A DNA stretch of 64,000 bases from Pseudomonas agarici (GTDB lineage Bacteria > Pseudomonadota > Gammaproteobacteria > Pseudomonadales > Pseudomonadaceae), in assembly GCF_900109755.1 (NCBI RefSeq), contig NZ_FOAR01000025.1:21826-85825 (forward strand), read 5' to 3'. Both the position numbers and the translations under genes were made by a program. The notes beneath the pieces were generated by a model, which ran no database searches, was not told where the DNA came from, and saw only the letters and a program-made list of their open reading frames with translations. Of the stretch, positions 51,677-59,857 are shown piece after piece (positions within the stretch are counted from its first letter, which is position 1; each line of letters starts with the position of its first letter).

Positions 51677-52252
51677 TTAGGTACCCGGCGACCACTGGCA
51701 ATAACACCCTACGGCCATATTGTTTGTTGCACTGACCGTGCGCCCTTCGCTCAGGGCTTGCAGGATCGGCTCGATAAAGCTGTTGCTGGAATTGCAGGTG
51801 GCGCCCTGGCTGTAGGGACCGAAGTAGGCGAGCTGGCCATCGCGGTCCCAGATCGCCACCGCGGGGCTGACCGTCAGGTGTTCGGCACCGGGGAGGCGCG
51901 CCAGTGGACGAATGGCGCCCAGAGTGGTGGGAAGTTGGCCATGGGTGCCGGGTTTTTGCACCGAATAGAAGTCCACGCCCAAGGGCGCGAAATGCGCGAT
52001 CAGTTCGCCCAGGTGCTGTTGGTTGCCGACATTGCAGGGGCAGGTCGGGTCCCAGAAATGCACCAGGCGGATTCTGCCCGGGCCGGCCAGGTCTGCCGGC
52101 AGGCTGAGGCGGTCGCCGGCGAACAGCGCGGTCTGGTCGCTGAAGGCACGGATATAGCGGCCCTGGAACCAGTCGTAGGCCAGCCACAGTCCCGCCGCGC
52201 AAACCACGGCGAGCAGGCCGCTGAGCAATGTCTTGTGACGAGTCTTGGGCAT
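51677..52252 (-). CDS. Membrane-anchored thioredoxin-like protein, DUF6436 type
   Basis: A 191-residue protein with an N-terminal anchor (LLSGLLAVVCAAGLWLAYDW) and a thioredoxin-like periplasmic domain. The redox-like site is RLVHFWDPTCPCNVGNQQHL: a strand, a W, and a CPC pair in place of CxxC. Later strands include AVAIWDRDGQLAYFGPYSQG and a C-terminal NNMAVGCYCQW with two more cysteines. I recall this layout as DUF6436. Its job is unknown; peroxide or thiol handling in the periplasm is possible. The start at 52252 is divergent from the hydrolase gene; upstream frame extension is a shadow of that gene. Confidence 0.78.
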   Translation of the reverse strand: MPKTRHKTLLSGLLAVVCAAGLWLAYDWFQGRYIRAFSDQTALFAGDRLSLPADLAGPGRIRLVHFWDPTCPCNVGNQQHLGELIAHFAPLGVDFYSVQKPGTHGQLPTTLGAIRPLARLPGAEHLTVSPAVAIWDRDGQLAYFGPYSQGATCNSSNSFIEPILQALSEGRTVSATNNMAVGCYCQWSPGT

Positions 52253-52363
52253 GGCGATTGGGTCCTTGAAAGTCGTGTAGCTTGCCATGCCCGCCCCGAC
52301 AGAAGAATATCGCAACTCAGTAAAACCTCTCGACGTTGCCGCACCCTTGCCTGGACGCCCCTT

Positions 52364-53302
52364 ATGCCCGTCACCTTCGCCCCCGACTCCCTGCGCGCCA
52401 GCCTGCGACCCTTGGCTGCGGCGCAGCCGCTGTCGGCGTCGGCGCAGGCTTACCAACGCCTCTATGGCCTGGACCTGGCCCATCGCACGGCGCCCTTCAG
52501 CAGCCGCCTCGGCGCATTCAAGAGCGCCAGCTTCGATTTGGTCAGCCAGCTCTGGCTGCCGTGCGACCCCGTGGCGACATTGTTTCTGTTCCATGGTTTC
52601 TACGATCACATGGGGCTGTATCGTAACGTGATCGACTGGGCGCTGGATCGGGGATTTGCGGTACTCGCCTGCGACCTGCCGGGCCACGGCCTGTCCAGCG
52701 GTGAGCGGGCCAGTATCGACGATTTCGCCGAGTACCAGCGGGCACTGCAAGGGTTGTTCGACGAAGCCCGGTCCCTTGACCTGCCACAGCCCTGGCACCT
52801 GTTCGGGCAGAGCACGGGCGGCGCCATCGTCGTCGATCACCTGCTCCGGCACGGCCTTGAAAGCCCGGCGCAGGGCAAGGTGGTGCTGTTTTCGCCGCTG
52901 GTACGGCCACGGGACTGGGGCTGGTCGAAGTTCAGCTATTATCTGCTCAAACCGTTCGTCAAAGGCATTGCCCGACGCTTCAGCGAGAACACCCATGACC
53001 CGGCGTTCATGCCGTTCCTGCAGGCCGATCCGCTGCAACCGCAGCGCTTGCCCACCGCCTGGGTCGGCGCCCTGGCGCGCTGGATACCAGGTATCGAAGG
53101 CGCGGCGCAAAGCCCACGTCGGCCGCTGATCGTCCAGGGCGATGGCGATATGACCGTTGACTGGCGGCACAACCTGACGGTGCTGCGCAGTAAGTTCGAT
53201 CAGCCCGAAGTGTTGATGCTGGCCGAGGCCCGCCATCATCTGGCGAATGAACTCCCGGAGTACCGAGAGCGCTATTTCAGTTTTCTCGGCGCTCATTTCT
53301 GA
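52364..53302 (+). CDS. Alpha/beta hydrolase, lysophospholipase-like
   Basis: A 312-residue serine hydrolase of the Hydrolase_4/PldB group, cytoplasmic by lack of a signal. The oxyanion region is LFLFHGFYDHMGLYRN, a conserved strand CDLPGHGLSSGERA, the nucleophile elbow FGQSTGGA, the acid in QGDGDMTVDW and the histidine in EARHHLANE. P. aeruginosa carries a similar gene near hacB (PA0308), from memory. The ATG at 52364 gives the family N-terminus; the frame is open far upstream as a shadow. Lipid substrates are likely but not proven. Confidence 0.86.
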   Translation: MPVTFAPDSLRASLRPLAAAQPLSASAQAYQRLYGLDLAHRTAPFSSRLGAFKSASFDLVSQLWLPCDPVATLFLFHGFYDHMGLYRNVIDWALDRGFAVLACDLPGHGLSSGERASIDDFAEYQRALQGLFDEARSLDLPQPWHLFGQSTGGAIVVDHLLRHGLESPAQGKVVLFSPLVRPRDWGWSKFSYYLLKPFVKGIARRFSENTHDPAFMPFLQADPLQPQRLPTAWVGALARWIPGIEGAAQSPRRPLIVQGDGDMTVDWRHNLTVLRSKFDQPEVLMLAEARHHLANELPEYRERYFSFLGAHF

Positions 53303-53328
53303 GCGCTTGTTTGCGAGCCAAGGCCCTT

Positions 53329-53445
53329 ATGACCGAGCACCTGCCATAACGCGCTGATTATCGGTATGTCCAGCCGATCGTCACGCGCTGGCATGACAAC
53401 GGTGTCGGCGGGCATGTGAACAATGTCACTTACGGAAAAGCGGGG
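53329..53445 (+). pseudogene. Acyl-CoA thioesterase (4HBT, hot-dog fold) remnant
   Basis: ATG at 53329 encodes MTEHLP and then hits TAA. In the same frame directly after, RADYRYVQPIVTRWHDNGVG continues, then GHVNNVTYG. This is the N-terminal active-site segment of 4HBT thioesterases (usual form RWHDNDxYGHVNNVxYY). After that the frame loses family similarity, so more than 100 codons are missing. Both the in-frame stop and the lost C-terminus show it is dead. It lies 26 bases after the hydrolase gene, in the same orientation. Confidence 0.7.
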
Positions 53446-53517
53446 AAAACTAGAAGAAAGTCAGGTCGTTGCTGTCCGCTGCCTGCGGGAGGGGTGGATT
53501 AGGCAGAGCGCCGACAA

Positions 53518-53549
53518 CGACAGCGACCCTCAAAGCAGGGTCGCTGTCG
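53518..53549. terminator. Strong hairpin between the thioesterase remnant and the microprotein gene
   Basis: Perfect 13-pair stem CGACAGCGACCCT / AGGGTCGCTGTCG with a 6-base loop. It begins 6 bases past the stop of the minus-strand 24-codon gene and can serve transcription from both sides, though no long T-run follows. Confidence 0.65.
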
Positions 53550-53554
53550 ATACA

Positions 53555-53629
53555 TCAATGTACAAACAGTGCGATCAGGATAATGATCGGGATGGGCACA
53601 CCCAAAAAGAACAGTAAAAGTGAGCGCAT
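53555..53629 (-). CDS. 24-residue hydrophobic microprotein
   Basis: ATG at 53629 is preceded by AAGGAG with 7 bases spacing, an excellent ribosome-binding site. The product reads MRSLLLFFLGVPIPIIILIA and then LFVH: one membrane helix with a charged start and a Pro-Ile-Pro kink. I recall very similar short peptides annotated as small membrane proteins in Pseudomonas, but with no function. It begins 17 bases after the stop of the larger membrane-protein gene upstream and ends at a 13-pair hairpin. The two therefore look like one transcript. Too short for usual gene callers. Confidence 0.65.
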   Translation of the reverse strand: MRSLLLFFLGVPIPIIILIALFVH

Positions 53630-53645
53630 GTTGATTCTCCTTGGA

Positions 53646-54554
53646 TTAACGCGGGGTCACGGCGTCGGTGTGGTATTCGCTGGCTTGCAGGTACGTCACG
53701 CCATCGCGTTGGCGCCCACCGAACGTAGCGGCCAGGCTGGCGAAGAAGGCACCGATCAGCAGCGCGATAAACATCCACAGGGTCGACCATGCGGCGGCTT
53801 TGGCAGCCCGGTCGGCAGCCTGCCGGGCGTCTTCGATCGCTTGGCGGGCCTGACTGTAGACTTGGTTCACGCGCTCTTCGGCCTGGGCCTGGCTGAGGCT
53901 GGTACGCTGGCTCACCACTTGCGCCAGATAGGCGCGGTCGTCATTGCTCAACTGGCCGTTGCCCAGGCTGCGAACCAAAATCCGCGTGACCACGGCGTGG
54001 ACCGCGTCTGCACTTACCGCGGCTGGGCGGTTATCGCGAAACAACAGGTCGATAAAGTAGTCGGAATGGCTGTTGGTACTCTGCGCGGCGGCGCTGGTGA
54101 GACTGTTCGTGGCCCCGGAGGCCGCCGTCACTCCCGCCTTGAGGCCGCCGCCGAGAATACCGCCGACCGAACTGGCTATCACCGTGACAGTCAGCAAGGT
54201 CGCCACCGCCCAGGCTAGAAAGCCATGGGCGGTGTCGCGGAAGTAAACCTCATCAGCGTGCATGCGGGTCCATTTCACCCGCAGGCGCCCGGCCAGATAA
54301 CCGCCCATGCCCGAGGCGATGATTTGCGTCACGGCCAGCCAGATGATCGCCGAGACGCCAAGCCCCTTGGCGCTGATACCTTCGCCCGACCACGGCGAGA
54401 CGGCGGAAAAGCCCAGTCCGGCACCGAGTATGAGCAGCAGGAAGGAAAGTGCGGCCGCGGTAGCGGCTCCGGCGAAGATCGCTGCCCAGGAAACTCCTGA
54501 GTGATTCGACGAGTCGTGCACTGCACCAGCATAGGTTTCGGGGTTCCCTATCAT
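53646..54554 (-). CDS. Four-helix membrane protein of unknown function
   Basis: A 302-residue inner-membrane protein. Helices are visible at about 22-55 (WAAIFAGAATAAALSFLLLI), 65-92 (GVSAIIWLAVTQIIASGMGG), 112-135 (AWAVATLLTVTVIASSVGGI) and 257-282 (STLWMFIALLIGAFFASLAA). Between helices 3 and 4 lies a long soluble loop rich in Ala, Gln and Arg that probably forms helices or coiled coil (about 190-250, SQAQAEERVNQVYSQARQAI). I do not recognise a named family. The 24-residue gene follows at once on the same strand. A membrane stress or envelope role is possible but not shown. Confidence 0.75.
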   Translation of the reverse strand: MIGNPETYAGAVHDSSNHSGVSWAAIFAGAATAAALSFLLLILGAGLGFSAVSPWSGEGISAKGLGVSAIIWLAVTQIIASGMGGYLAGRLRVKWTRMHADEVYFRDTAHGFLAWAVATLLTVTVIASSVGGILGGGLKAGVTAASGATNSLTSAAAQSTNSHSDYFIDLLFRDNRPAAVSADAVHAVVTRILVRSLGNGQLSNDDRAYLAQVVSQRTSLSQAQAEERVNQVYSQARQAIEDARQAADRAAKAAAWSTLWMFIALLIGAFFASLAATFGGRQRDGVTYLQASEYHTDAVTPR

Positions 54555-54758
54555 TGTTGTCGCGCTCCTGAAGTGAAAAGACGTACAGCCTTCATTCAGG
54601 AGATAGCAGCGGACATGCCAAGCTATTCCTTGATAAATAGTCAGCTATTTCAACGGGTTAAAAATTTATCTGGGTCTGCGTTCCATGCAATTTGCATGGT
54701 CGAGGCCTTTCGCGACGGGTTTTATGCATTGCTTGCCGGGGATGGACGGTACTGCAGC

Positions 54759-54786
54759 AAAAAGGGACGCCCTGGCGTCCCTTTTG
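54759..54786 (-). terminator. Rho-independent terminator after the glycine-zipper gene
   Basis: AAAAGGGACGCC and GGCGTCCCTTTT form a 12-pair stem with a very short loop. It is flanked by A- and T-runs on either strand, so it works in both directions. It starts 13 bases past the minus-strand gene's stop. Confidence 0.8.
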
Positions 54787-54798
54787 CGGTTGGCTCGA

Positions 54799-55266
54799 TC
54801 AGCGCCAATGGCGATCGTGCTTGCGATGGCCATAGGCATGGCCGCGGCCACGGTGATCACCGCGATAGTCGCGACGATGGTCCCGGTAATGATGATCGTC
54901 GCGATCACTGGAGTTACCCATGTAGTTACCCAGTGCACCACCGGCGCCACCGCCCGCCGCGGCGCCGATCAGGCTGCCGGTGGAGCCCCCCACGCTGCGC
55001 CCGACCACGTTGCCGCCGGCGGCGCCCAGGGCGCCGCCAATAGCGGCTTCGCCACGGCTGTGTCGGTCGGCACCCACCGCACTACCACCCGCGCCGCCCA
55101 GTGCCGCGCCGATGGTCGAGCCGGTATTGCCGCCCAGCGACTGACCGACAGCGGAACCCAACACGCCACCCAATGCGCCGCCAATGCCGGCTTCGGTGGT
55201 ACCGCCAGCCGAGGCGACGCCACTGGCCAGGCTCAGGGACAACAAGAGAATCGACGAGAACTTCAT
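54799..55266 (-). CDS. Glycine-zipper outer-membrane-like protein
   Basis: A 155-residue protein with a signal peptide (SSILLLSLSLASGVASA-GG). The body is glycine-zipper repeats of the form GGALGGVLGSAVGQSLGG and IGGALGAAGGNVVG (about 25-118). The last 35 residues are rich in His, Arg and Asp (DRDDHHYRDHRRDYRG). Proteins of this make-up are found in the envelope, often as small lipoprotein-like or membrane-inserting factors. There is no lipobox cysteine. The His/Asp tail could bind metals. Function unknown. Upstream of its start is an AT-rich promoter-like block. Confidence 0.78.
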   Translation of the reverse strand: MKFSSILLLSLSLASGVASAGGTTEAGIGGALGGVLGSAVGQSLGGNTGSTIGAALGGAGGSAVGADRHSRGEAAIGGALGAAGGNVVGRSVGGSTGSLIGAAAGGGAGGALGNYMGNSSDRDDHHYRDHRRDYRGDHRGRGHAYGHRKHDRHWR

Positions 55267-55465
55267 GTGAGAGGAGCCTCAAAGGGATGACAGCGCGATC
55301 CTGAGGCTTGTTACGGAGTCGTTACAATGGAAATCCGACGAATAGCACGAATGCTATACAAAATCATAACTTACTGTTTTTACTAAGGAACTTAGTCCCT
55401 TCAGGACGGTCTCACTTTGCTTGAACCCTTCTGTTTTCCGGCTGTCAGCGGTTGCTTGTCGTCAC

Positions 55466-57814
55466 CTAACTGGCCCTGGCCATGATCAAACCGGTTTCGC
55501 TGGCCATTTCCAGGCGGATCGCGACGAACTTGGAGGTCGGTGTGTGGCTGCCGTCGCCGATGCTCTCCAGGGGCACCAGGGGATTCACTTCCGGGTAGTA
55601 GGCGGCGGCCTGTCCGGCGGGAATATCGAAGGCCAGTAGGGTGAAACCCTTGACCCGGCGCTCGCGTCCGTCTTCCCAGAGCGCGACGATATCGGCCTTC
55701 TGCCCCGGCTTGAAGCCCAGGCGGATGATGTCCGCTTCGTTGACGAACAGCACGTCGCGCTGACCCTTGACCCCTCGATAGCGGTCATCGAGGCCGTAGA
55801 TGGTGGTGTTGTACTGGTCGTGGGAACGCATCGACTGCATGATCAGGTCTGGCACCCTGCCGGTGGCGTGGATGCGTTCGTGGATCAGGTCGGCCGGCAG
55901 CCGGTTCGAGCGGAAGTTCGCCCGCCCCGACGGGGTATTCCAGCGCCGGGCGCCGGCAGTGTTGCCCAGGTAGAAACCGCCTGGGAGGGCGAGGCGCTGG
56001 TTGAAATCCTTGAAACCGGGAACGGTGTCGGCAATCAACTCGCGGATACGCCCGTAGTCGGCCACCAACCAGTTCCAGTCCACCGGCTGTGCGCCGAGGG
56101 TGGCGGCGGCGATGCCGGCGATGATCGAGGGCTCCGAACGCATTTGTTTCGACAGTGGCTGCAACTGGCCGTTGGAGGCGTGGACCATGCTGAACGAGTC
56201 TTCCACGGTAACGGCTTGCGCGCCTTCGGCTTGCAGGTCGATATCGGTACGGCCCAGGCACGGCAGGATCAGCGCCGCCTTGCCGTGAGTCAGATGGCTA
56301 CGGTTGAGCTTGGTGCTGATCTGCACGGTCAGATCGCAGTTGCGTAGCGCTTCGAAGGTGCGCGGGCTGTCCGGGGTGGCTTGGGCGAAGTTGCCGCCCA
56401 GGGCGATGAAGACCTTGGCGTGGCCGTCGAGCATGGCATGGATGGCTTCGACCACGTTATGGCCGTTGGCGCGTGGCACTTTGAATTGGAAACGCCGCTC
56501 CAGGGCGTCGAGGAAGGCTACCGGCGGGCGCTCGTTGATGCCCATGGTGCGGTCGCCCTGCACGTTGCTGTGGCCGCGTACCGGACACAGGCCGGCGCCT
56601 GGGCGGCCGATATTGCCGCGCAGCAGCATCAGGTTGGCGATCTCTTGGATCGTCGACACCGAATGCCTGTGCTGGGTGATACCCATGGCCCAGCACATGA
56701 TGACGTTCTTGCTCTTGGCGTACATCCGCGCCGATTGTTCGATCTCCACCAGGGTCAGGCCCGATTGCGAGACGATGTGCTCCCAAGGGGTGTCGTCGAT
56801 GGCGGCCAAGTAGTCGAGGACATTGGCGGTGTGCTCGTTAAGGAAGTCGTGGTCGAACACCGACGGCTCGTTCGCCGTCTGGGCATCGCGTTCCCATTGC
56901 AGCAGGAACTTGGCCATGCCGCGTAGCAGGGCCATGTCGCCACCCAGGGCGGGGCGAAAGTAGGCGGTGTTGGTGGGTTTGTCGCCGTTGGTGAGCATCT
57001 CCAGCGGGTGCTGCGGGTGCTGGAAGCGTTCCAGGCCGCGCTCCTTGAGCGGGTTGATACAGACCACTTGGGCGCCGCGTTTCACGGCTTCACGCAGGGG
57101 TTCGAGCATTCGCGGGTGGTTGGTGCCGGGGTTTTGGCCCAAGACGAAAATCGCATCGGCGTGTTCAAAGTCCTCGAAGGTCACGGTGCCCTTGCCGGCC
57201 CCGATACTTTGCGCCAGGGCCACGCCGCTGGCTTCGTGGCACATGTTCGAGCAGTCCGGGAAGTTGTTGGTGCCGAATGCTCGGACAAACAACTGATACA
57301 GGTACGCTGCCTCGTTGCTGGCCCGGCCCGAGGTGTAGAACTCGGCCTGATCGGGGCTGGAGAGATTGCGCAGGTGTTTGGCGATCAGCGCGTAGGCCGC
57401 TTCCCAACTGATGGGACGATAGCGGTCGGTGGTTGAGTCGTAGCTCATCGGTTCGGTCAGGCGCCCCTGGTATTCGAGCCAGTAGTCGGATTGCTCGAAC
57501 AGCGCGCTGACGCTGTGCTTGGCGAAGAACGCGGCATCCACCCGGCGCTGGGTGGCTTCCCAGTTGACCGCCTTGGCGCCGTTTTCGCAGAACTTGACCT
57601 TACCGCTTTGCGGCGAGTCGCCCCACGCGCAGCCTGGGCAGTCGAAGCCGCCGTTCTGGTTGGTCTTGAGCATCATGCGCAGGTTTTTCACGGCGTTGCC
57701 GCTGGTCATCCAGGCCTGTGCCACGCGGATCAAGGCGCCCCAGCCACCCGCTGCGCCCTTGTAGGGCTTGTAGCGTGGGGTCGGGATCTGGTCGGCTTGC
57801 TGCTGATTGCTCAC
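55466..57814 (-). CDS. FdhF-type molybdopterin oxidoreductase (YdeP family)
   Basis: A 782-residue molybdopterin-guanine-dinucleotide enzyme. The N-terminal FDCPGCAWGDSP has a cysteine pair in place of a full four-cysteine Fe-S motif. Molybdopterin domain markers include FYTSGRASNEAAYLYQLFVR, CSNMCHEASGVALAQSIGAG, FVLGQNPGTNHPRMLEPLRE, and a C-terminal dinucleotide-binding domain. This is the YdeP-type formate-dehydrogenase-like group, whose substrate is unclear; E. coli YdeP is linked to acid resistance. Start is GTG at 57814, overlapping the fdhD stop as GTGA. A gene start inside an upstream frame at 57988 is rejected. Together with FdhD it forms a small operon. Confidence 0.88.
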   Translation of the reverse strand: MSNQQQADQIPTPRYKPYKGAAGGWGALIRVAQAWMTSGNAVKNLRMMLKTNQNGGFDCPGCAWGDSPQSGKVKFCENGAKAVNWEATQRRVDAAFFAKHSVSALFEQSDYWLEYQGRLTEPMSYDSTTDRYRPISWEAAYALIAKHLRNLSSPDQAEFYTSGRASNEAAYLYQLFVRAFGTNNFPDCSNMCHEASGVALAQSIGAGKGTVTFEDFEHADAIFVLGQNPGTNHPRMLEPLREAVKRGAQVVCINPLKERGLERFQHPQHPLEMLTNGDKPTNTAYFRPALGGDMALLRGMAKFLLQWERDAQTANEPSVFDHDFLNEHTANVLDYLAAIDDTPWEHIVSQSGLTLVEIEQSARMYAKSKNVIMCWAMGITQHRHSVSTIQEIANLMLLRGNIGRPGAGLCPVRGHSNVQGDRTMGINERPPVAFLDALERRFQFKVPRANGHNVVEAIHAMLDGHAKVFIALGGNFAQATPDSPRTFEALRNCDLTVQISTKLNRSHLTHGKAALILPCLGRTDIDLQAEGAQAVTVEDSFSMVHASNGQLQPLSKQMRSEPSIIAGIAAATLGAQPVDWNWLVADYGRIRELIADTVPGFKDFNQRLALPGGFYLGNTAGARRWNTPSGRANFRSNRLPADLIHERIHATGRVPDLIMQSMRSHDQYNTTIYGLDDRYRGVKGQRDVLFVNEADIIRLGFKPGQKADIVALWEDGRERRVKGFTLLAFDIPAGQAAAYYPEVNPLVPLESIGDGSHTPTSKFVAIRLEMASETGLIMARAS

Positions 57815-58644
57815 GCTTGGTTCTCCATCGCGGGGCTGTAGACCCGTGGCGCACTTTTGTGCGGCAGGTGGATGAGATTGAGGTTGTGCCGACGAGCCCA
57901 TTGCAGGGCCAGGCCGGTAGGGGACGACAGACTGACCAGGGTCTGGATGCCGGCCCGTAGGACTTTCTGGATCAATTCGAGACTGCAACGGCTGGTGACG
58001 ATGGCCAGGCCGCCTGCGGTCGGGATCTGCTGGCGAACCAGCGCGCCGATCAGCTTGTCGAGGGCGTTGTGCCGCCCGATATCTTCACGGCCCAGCAGCA
58101 GTTCACCCTGGTGGTTCATAAACAGTGCGGCGTGTACCGCGCCGCAGTGCTGGCTCAAGGGCTGGAGGGCGCTGATGCGCTGGCGCAGGTTGTCCAGCCA
58201 TGCGGCTGGCGGCAGGGACGCGCCGGGCAGCGCGTCCAGTTCAGGCAACGCCTGCTCCAGCGCCTCTACGCCACACAGGCCGCAGCCGCTGGTGCCGGCC
58301 AGTTGACGACGTTGTTCCTTGAGGTTCCAGAACGCACGGCTGGAGATTTCTACTTCGGCATGTTGCGCTGAACCGCTGCCGCTGAGCTTCAGATCATAAA
58401 GCTCGGAGGCGTCATGGATAATCCCGCTGCCGATGCTGAAGCCAACGATAAAGTCTTCCAGGTCCGTGGGCGTGACCAGCATCACCGCCTGGCTGATGCC
58501 GTTGTAGGCAATGGCCAGCGCGACCTCTTCGGCCAGCGCCGTCTCGGCGGCTGCGCTGCGGTCGAGGTTGCCGTATTGATAACTCTGGCTGGCGGCGGGC
58601 GCTGTCAAGGCAGGGATCGCGCAGGCCTCTGGCTTGGCGTTCAT
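57811..58644 (-). CDS. fdhD: Formate dehydrogenase accessory sulfurtransferase FdhD
   Basis: A 277-residue FdhD protein that transfers sulfur from IscS to the molybdenum cofactor before insertion into the dehydrogenase. The essential Cys121 and Cys124 are in TSGCGLCGVEAL. NHQGELLLGREDIGRHNALD is the conserved cofactor-binding stretch. It precedes and overlaps the oxidoreductase gene, a standard pair. The N-terminal about 20 residues are variable. Confidence 0.93.
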   Translation of the reverse strand: MNAKPEACAIPALTAPAASQSYQYGNLDRSAAAETALAEEVALAIAYNGISQAVMLVTPTDLEDFIVGFSIGSGIIHDASELYDLKLSGSGSAQHAEVEISSRAFWNLKEQRRQLAGTSGCGLCGVEALEQALPELDALPGASLPPAAWLDNLRQRISALQPLSQHCGAVHAALFMNHQGELLLGREDIGRHNALDKLIGALVRQQIPTAGGLAIVTSRCSLELIQKVLRAGIQTLVSLSSPTGLALQWARRHNLNLIHLPHKSAPRVYSPAMENQA

Positions 58645-58738
58645 GGAGTATCACCGGTGGAATATCCAGTATCCAGACTAAGCGCGGCGAAGGGTCGCGT
58701 CTAATTGCTAGTACTGATCCATCGATAGATGCCCTCGA

Positions 58739-59626
58739 TCAAGATGCGTTCTGCAATTTCTGATAGAGCGCGAAACAGGCCTCGGCCAGGCCCGAGCGTG
58801 GGGCGCCACGGCGCATGATCAGGCCAAGACGGGCCAGGGTCTGGGCGTTTTCGATCGGTTGCAGGCGCAGATGATCGGTCAGGCCTTCGAAACCGCCGTG
58901 CAGCGGCATGATCGCGCAGCATAGGCCGCCGTGTACGGCTTGCAGTAACTGATGAACGGCATCGGTCTGCAGGAGCGGTTGCGGGCTCAGGCCCCGGCTG
59001 TGGAAGTTGTGGTCGATGGACTGGCGAAAGTGCATGCCACTGGTGAGCATGCCCAGGGGCAGCTCGATCAGTGCTTCCCATCTTAAGGGCTGTTCGCCGA
59101 AGCTGAAGAAACGCTGGTCGTAGAGCAGGCCCATGGCGGTTTCACTCAGGGCCAGGGCTTCGAAGCGGTCGGTGTCGAGGTGTTCGAGGTAGGACACGCC
59201 GAGGTCGCAGCGATTGCTCGCCAGTTGTTCGAGGATCTGCTCGGAGCTGAGGGACGACAGCTCGAAGCGCAGGCTCGGGTGTTCGCCGTGCAGGCGCTGC
59301 ATCAGTAGCAGCGGGTCGAAGCTCGACAAGGGCACCACGCCCAGGCGCAGGGTCCCGACCAGGTTGCCACGACAGGCGGCGGCCTCTGCCTGCAATCCCT
59401 CATAGGCCGCCAGGACGGTACGGGCCCAGGCCAGCACCCGTTCGCCGGGGGCGGTAAAACCTTCGAAGCGCTGACCGCGATTGACCAGTTGCAGTTCGAG
59501 TTCTTCTTCCAGGCTGCGCAAGCGCATGGACAGGGTCGGCTGGGTGATATGACAGCGCGCCGCCGCCTGGCCGAAGTGGCGGGTTTCGTCCAGGGCAATC
59601 AGGAATTTCAGCTGTTTGATGTCCAT
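58739..59626 (-). CDS. LysR-family transcriptional regulator
   Basis: A 295-residue LysR-type regulator. The N-terminal helix-turn-helix starts MDIKQLKFLIALDETRHFGQ and includes AAARCHITQPTLSMRLRSLE. The remainder is an effector-binding domain with RLGVVPLSSFDPLLLMQRLH. It lies 94 bases upstream of fdhD on the same strand, so control of fdhD and the oxidoreductase is plausible. It is divergent from the BON-LysM gene. Confidence 0.9.
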   Translation of the reverse strand: MDIKQLKFLIALDETRHFGQAAARCHITQPTLSMRLRSLEEELELQLVNRGQRFEGFTAPGERVLAWARTVLAAYEGLQAEAAACRGNLVGTLRLGVVPLSSFDPLLLMQRLHGEHPSLRFELSSLSSEQILEQLASNRCDLGVSYLEHLDTDRFEALALSETAMGLLYDQRFFSFGEQPLRWEALIELPLGMLTSGMHFRQSIDHNFHSRGLSPQPLLQTDAVHQLLQAVHGGLCCAIMPLHGGFEGLTDHLRLQPIENAQTLARLGLIMRRGAPRSGLAEACFALYQKLQNAS

Positions 59627-59730
59627 CGTCGCTCCAGGTGCGGTCCAGCGCGGGATTCTAGCGCGCTTGGACTACGCTAAGTGATTGGGCGGTCCGGAAC
59701 CTGTCATAGACGTCGCCGGTTGAGTGGTCG

Positions 59731-59815
59731 GTGTGGTCGGTTCTGTTAGTCAATTTCGTCGCCAGCCGTTCCTGGCCTGCGAACTTGAGCTAATGAACTT
59801 ACCGTACAGGCCATT
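59731..59815 (+). repeat. Dispersed intergenic element, copy 2 (compact form)
   Basis: An 85-base stretch that aligns with the outer parts of 15725-15876, with shared pieces GTGTGGT, GTTCTGT, AGTCAATTTCG, CCTGGCC, CGAACTTGAGCT and ACCGTACAGGCCA. This copy lacks the inserted inverted-repeat arm. It lies in front of the BON-LysM gene and contains a candidate AlgU-type promoter. Confidence 0.6.
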
Positions 59816-59822
59816 GGTCTTT
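59795..59822 (+). promoter_or_regulatory. Candidate AlgU/RpoE-type promoter upstream of the BON-LysM gene
   Basis: GAACTT (59795-59800), a 17-base spacer and TCTTT (59818-59822) fit the GAACTT-N16/17-TCTGA form of AlgU-type promoters at the -35 and partly at the -10. The start codon is 36 bases further on, with AAGGAGAAGG as ribosome-binding site. BON-LysM proteins are osmotically induced in several bacteria, which suits this sigma factor. Confidence 0.45.
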
Positions 59823-59857
59823 CGCGTCTGGACATCAATCCGTAAGGAGAAGGAACC

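Noticed and set aside
51536..52363. Long N-terminal extension of the lysophospholipase-like hydrolase
   Set aside because: The extra frame lies opposite the DUF6436-type gene and has no domain; the hydrolase starts properly at 52364.
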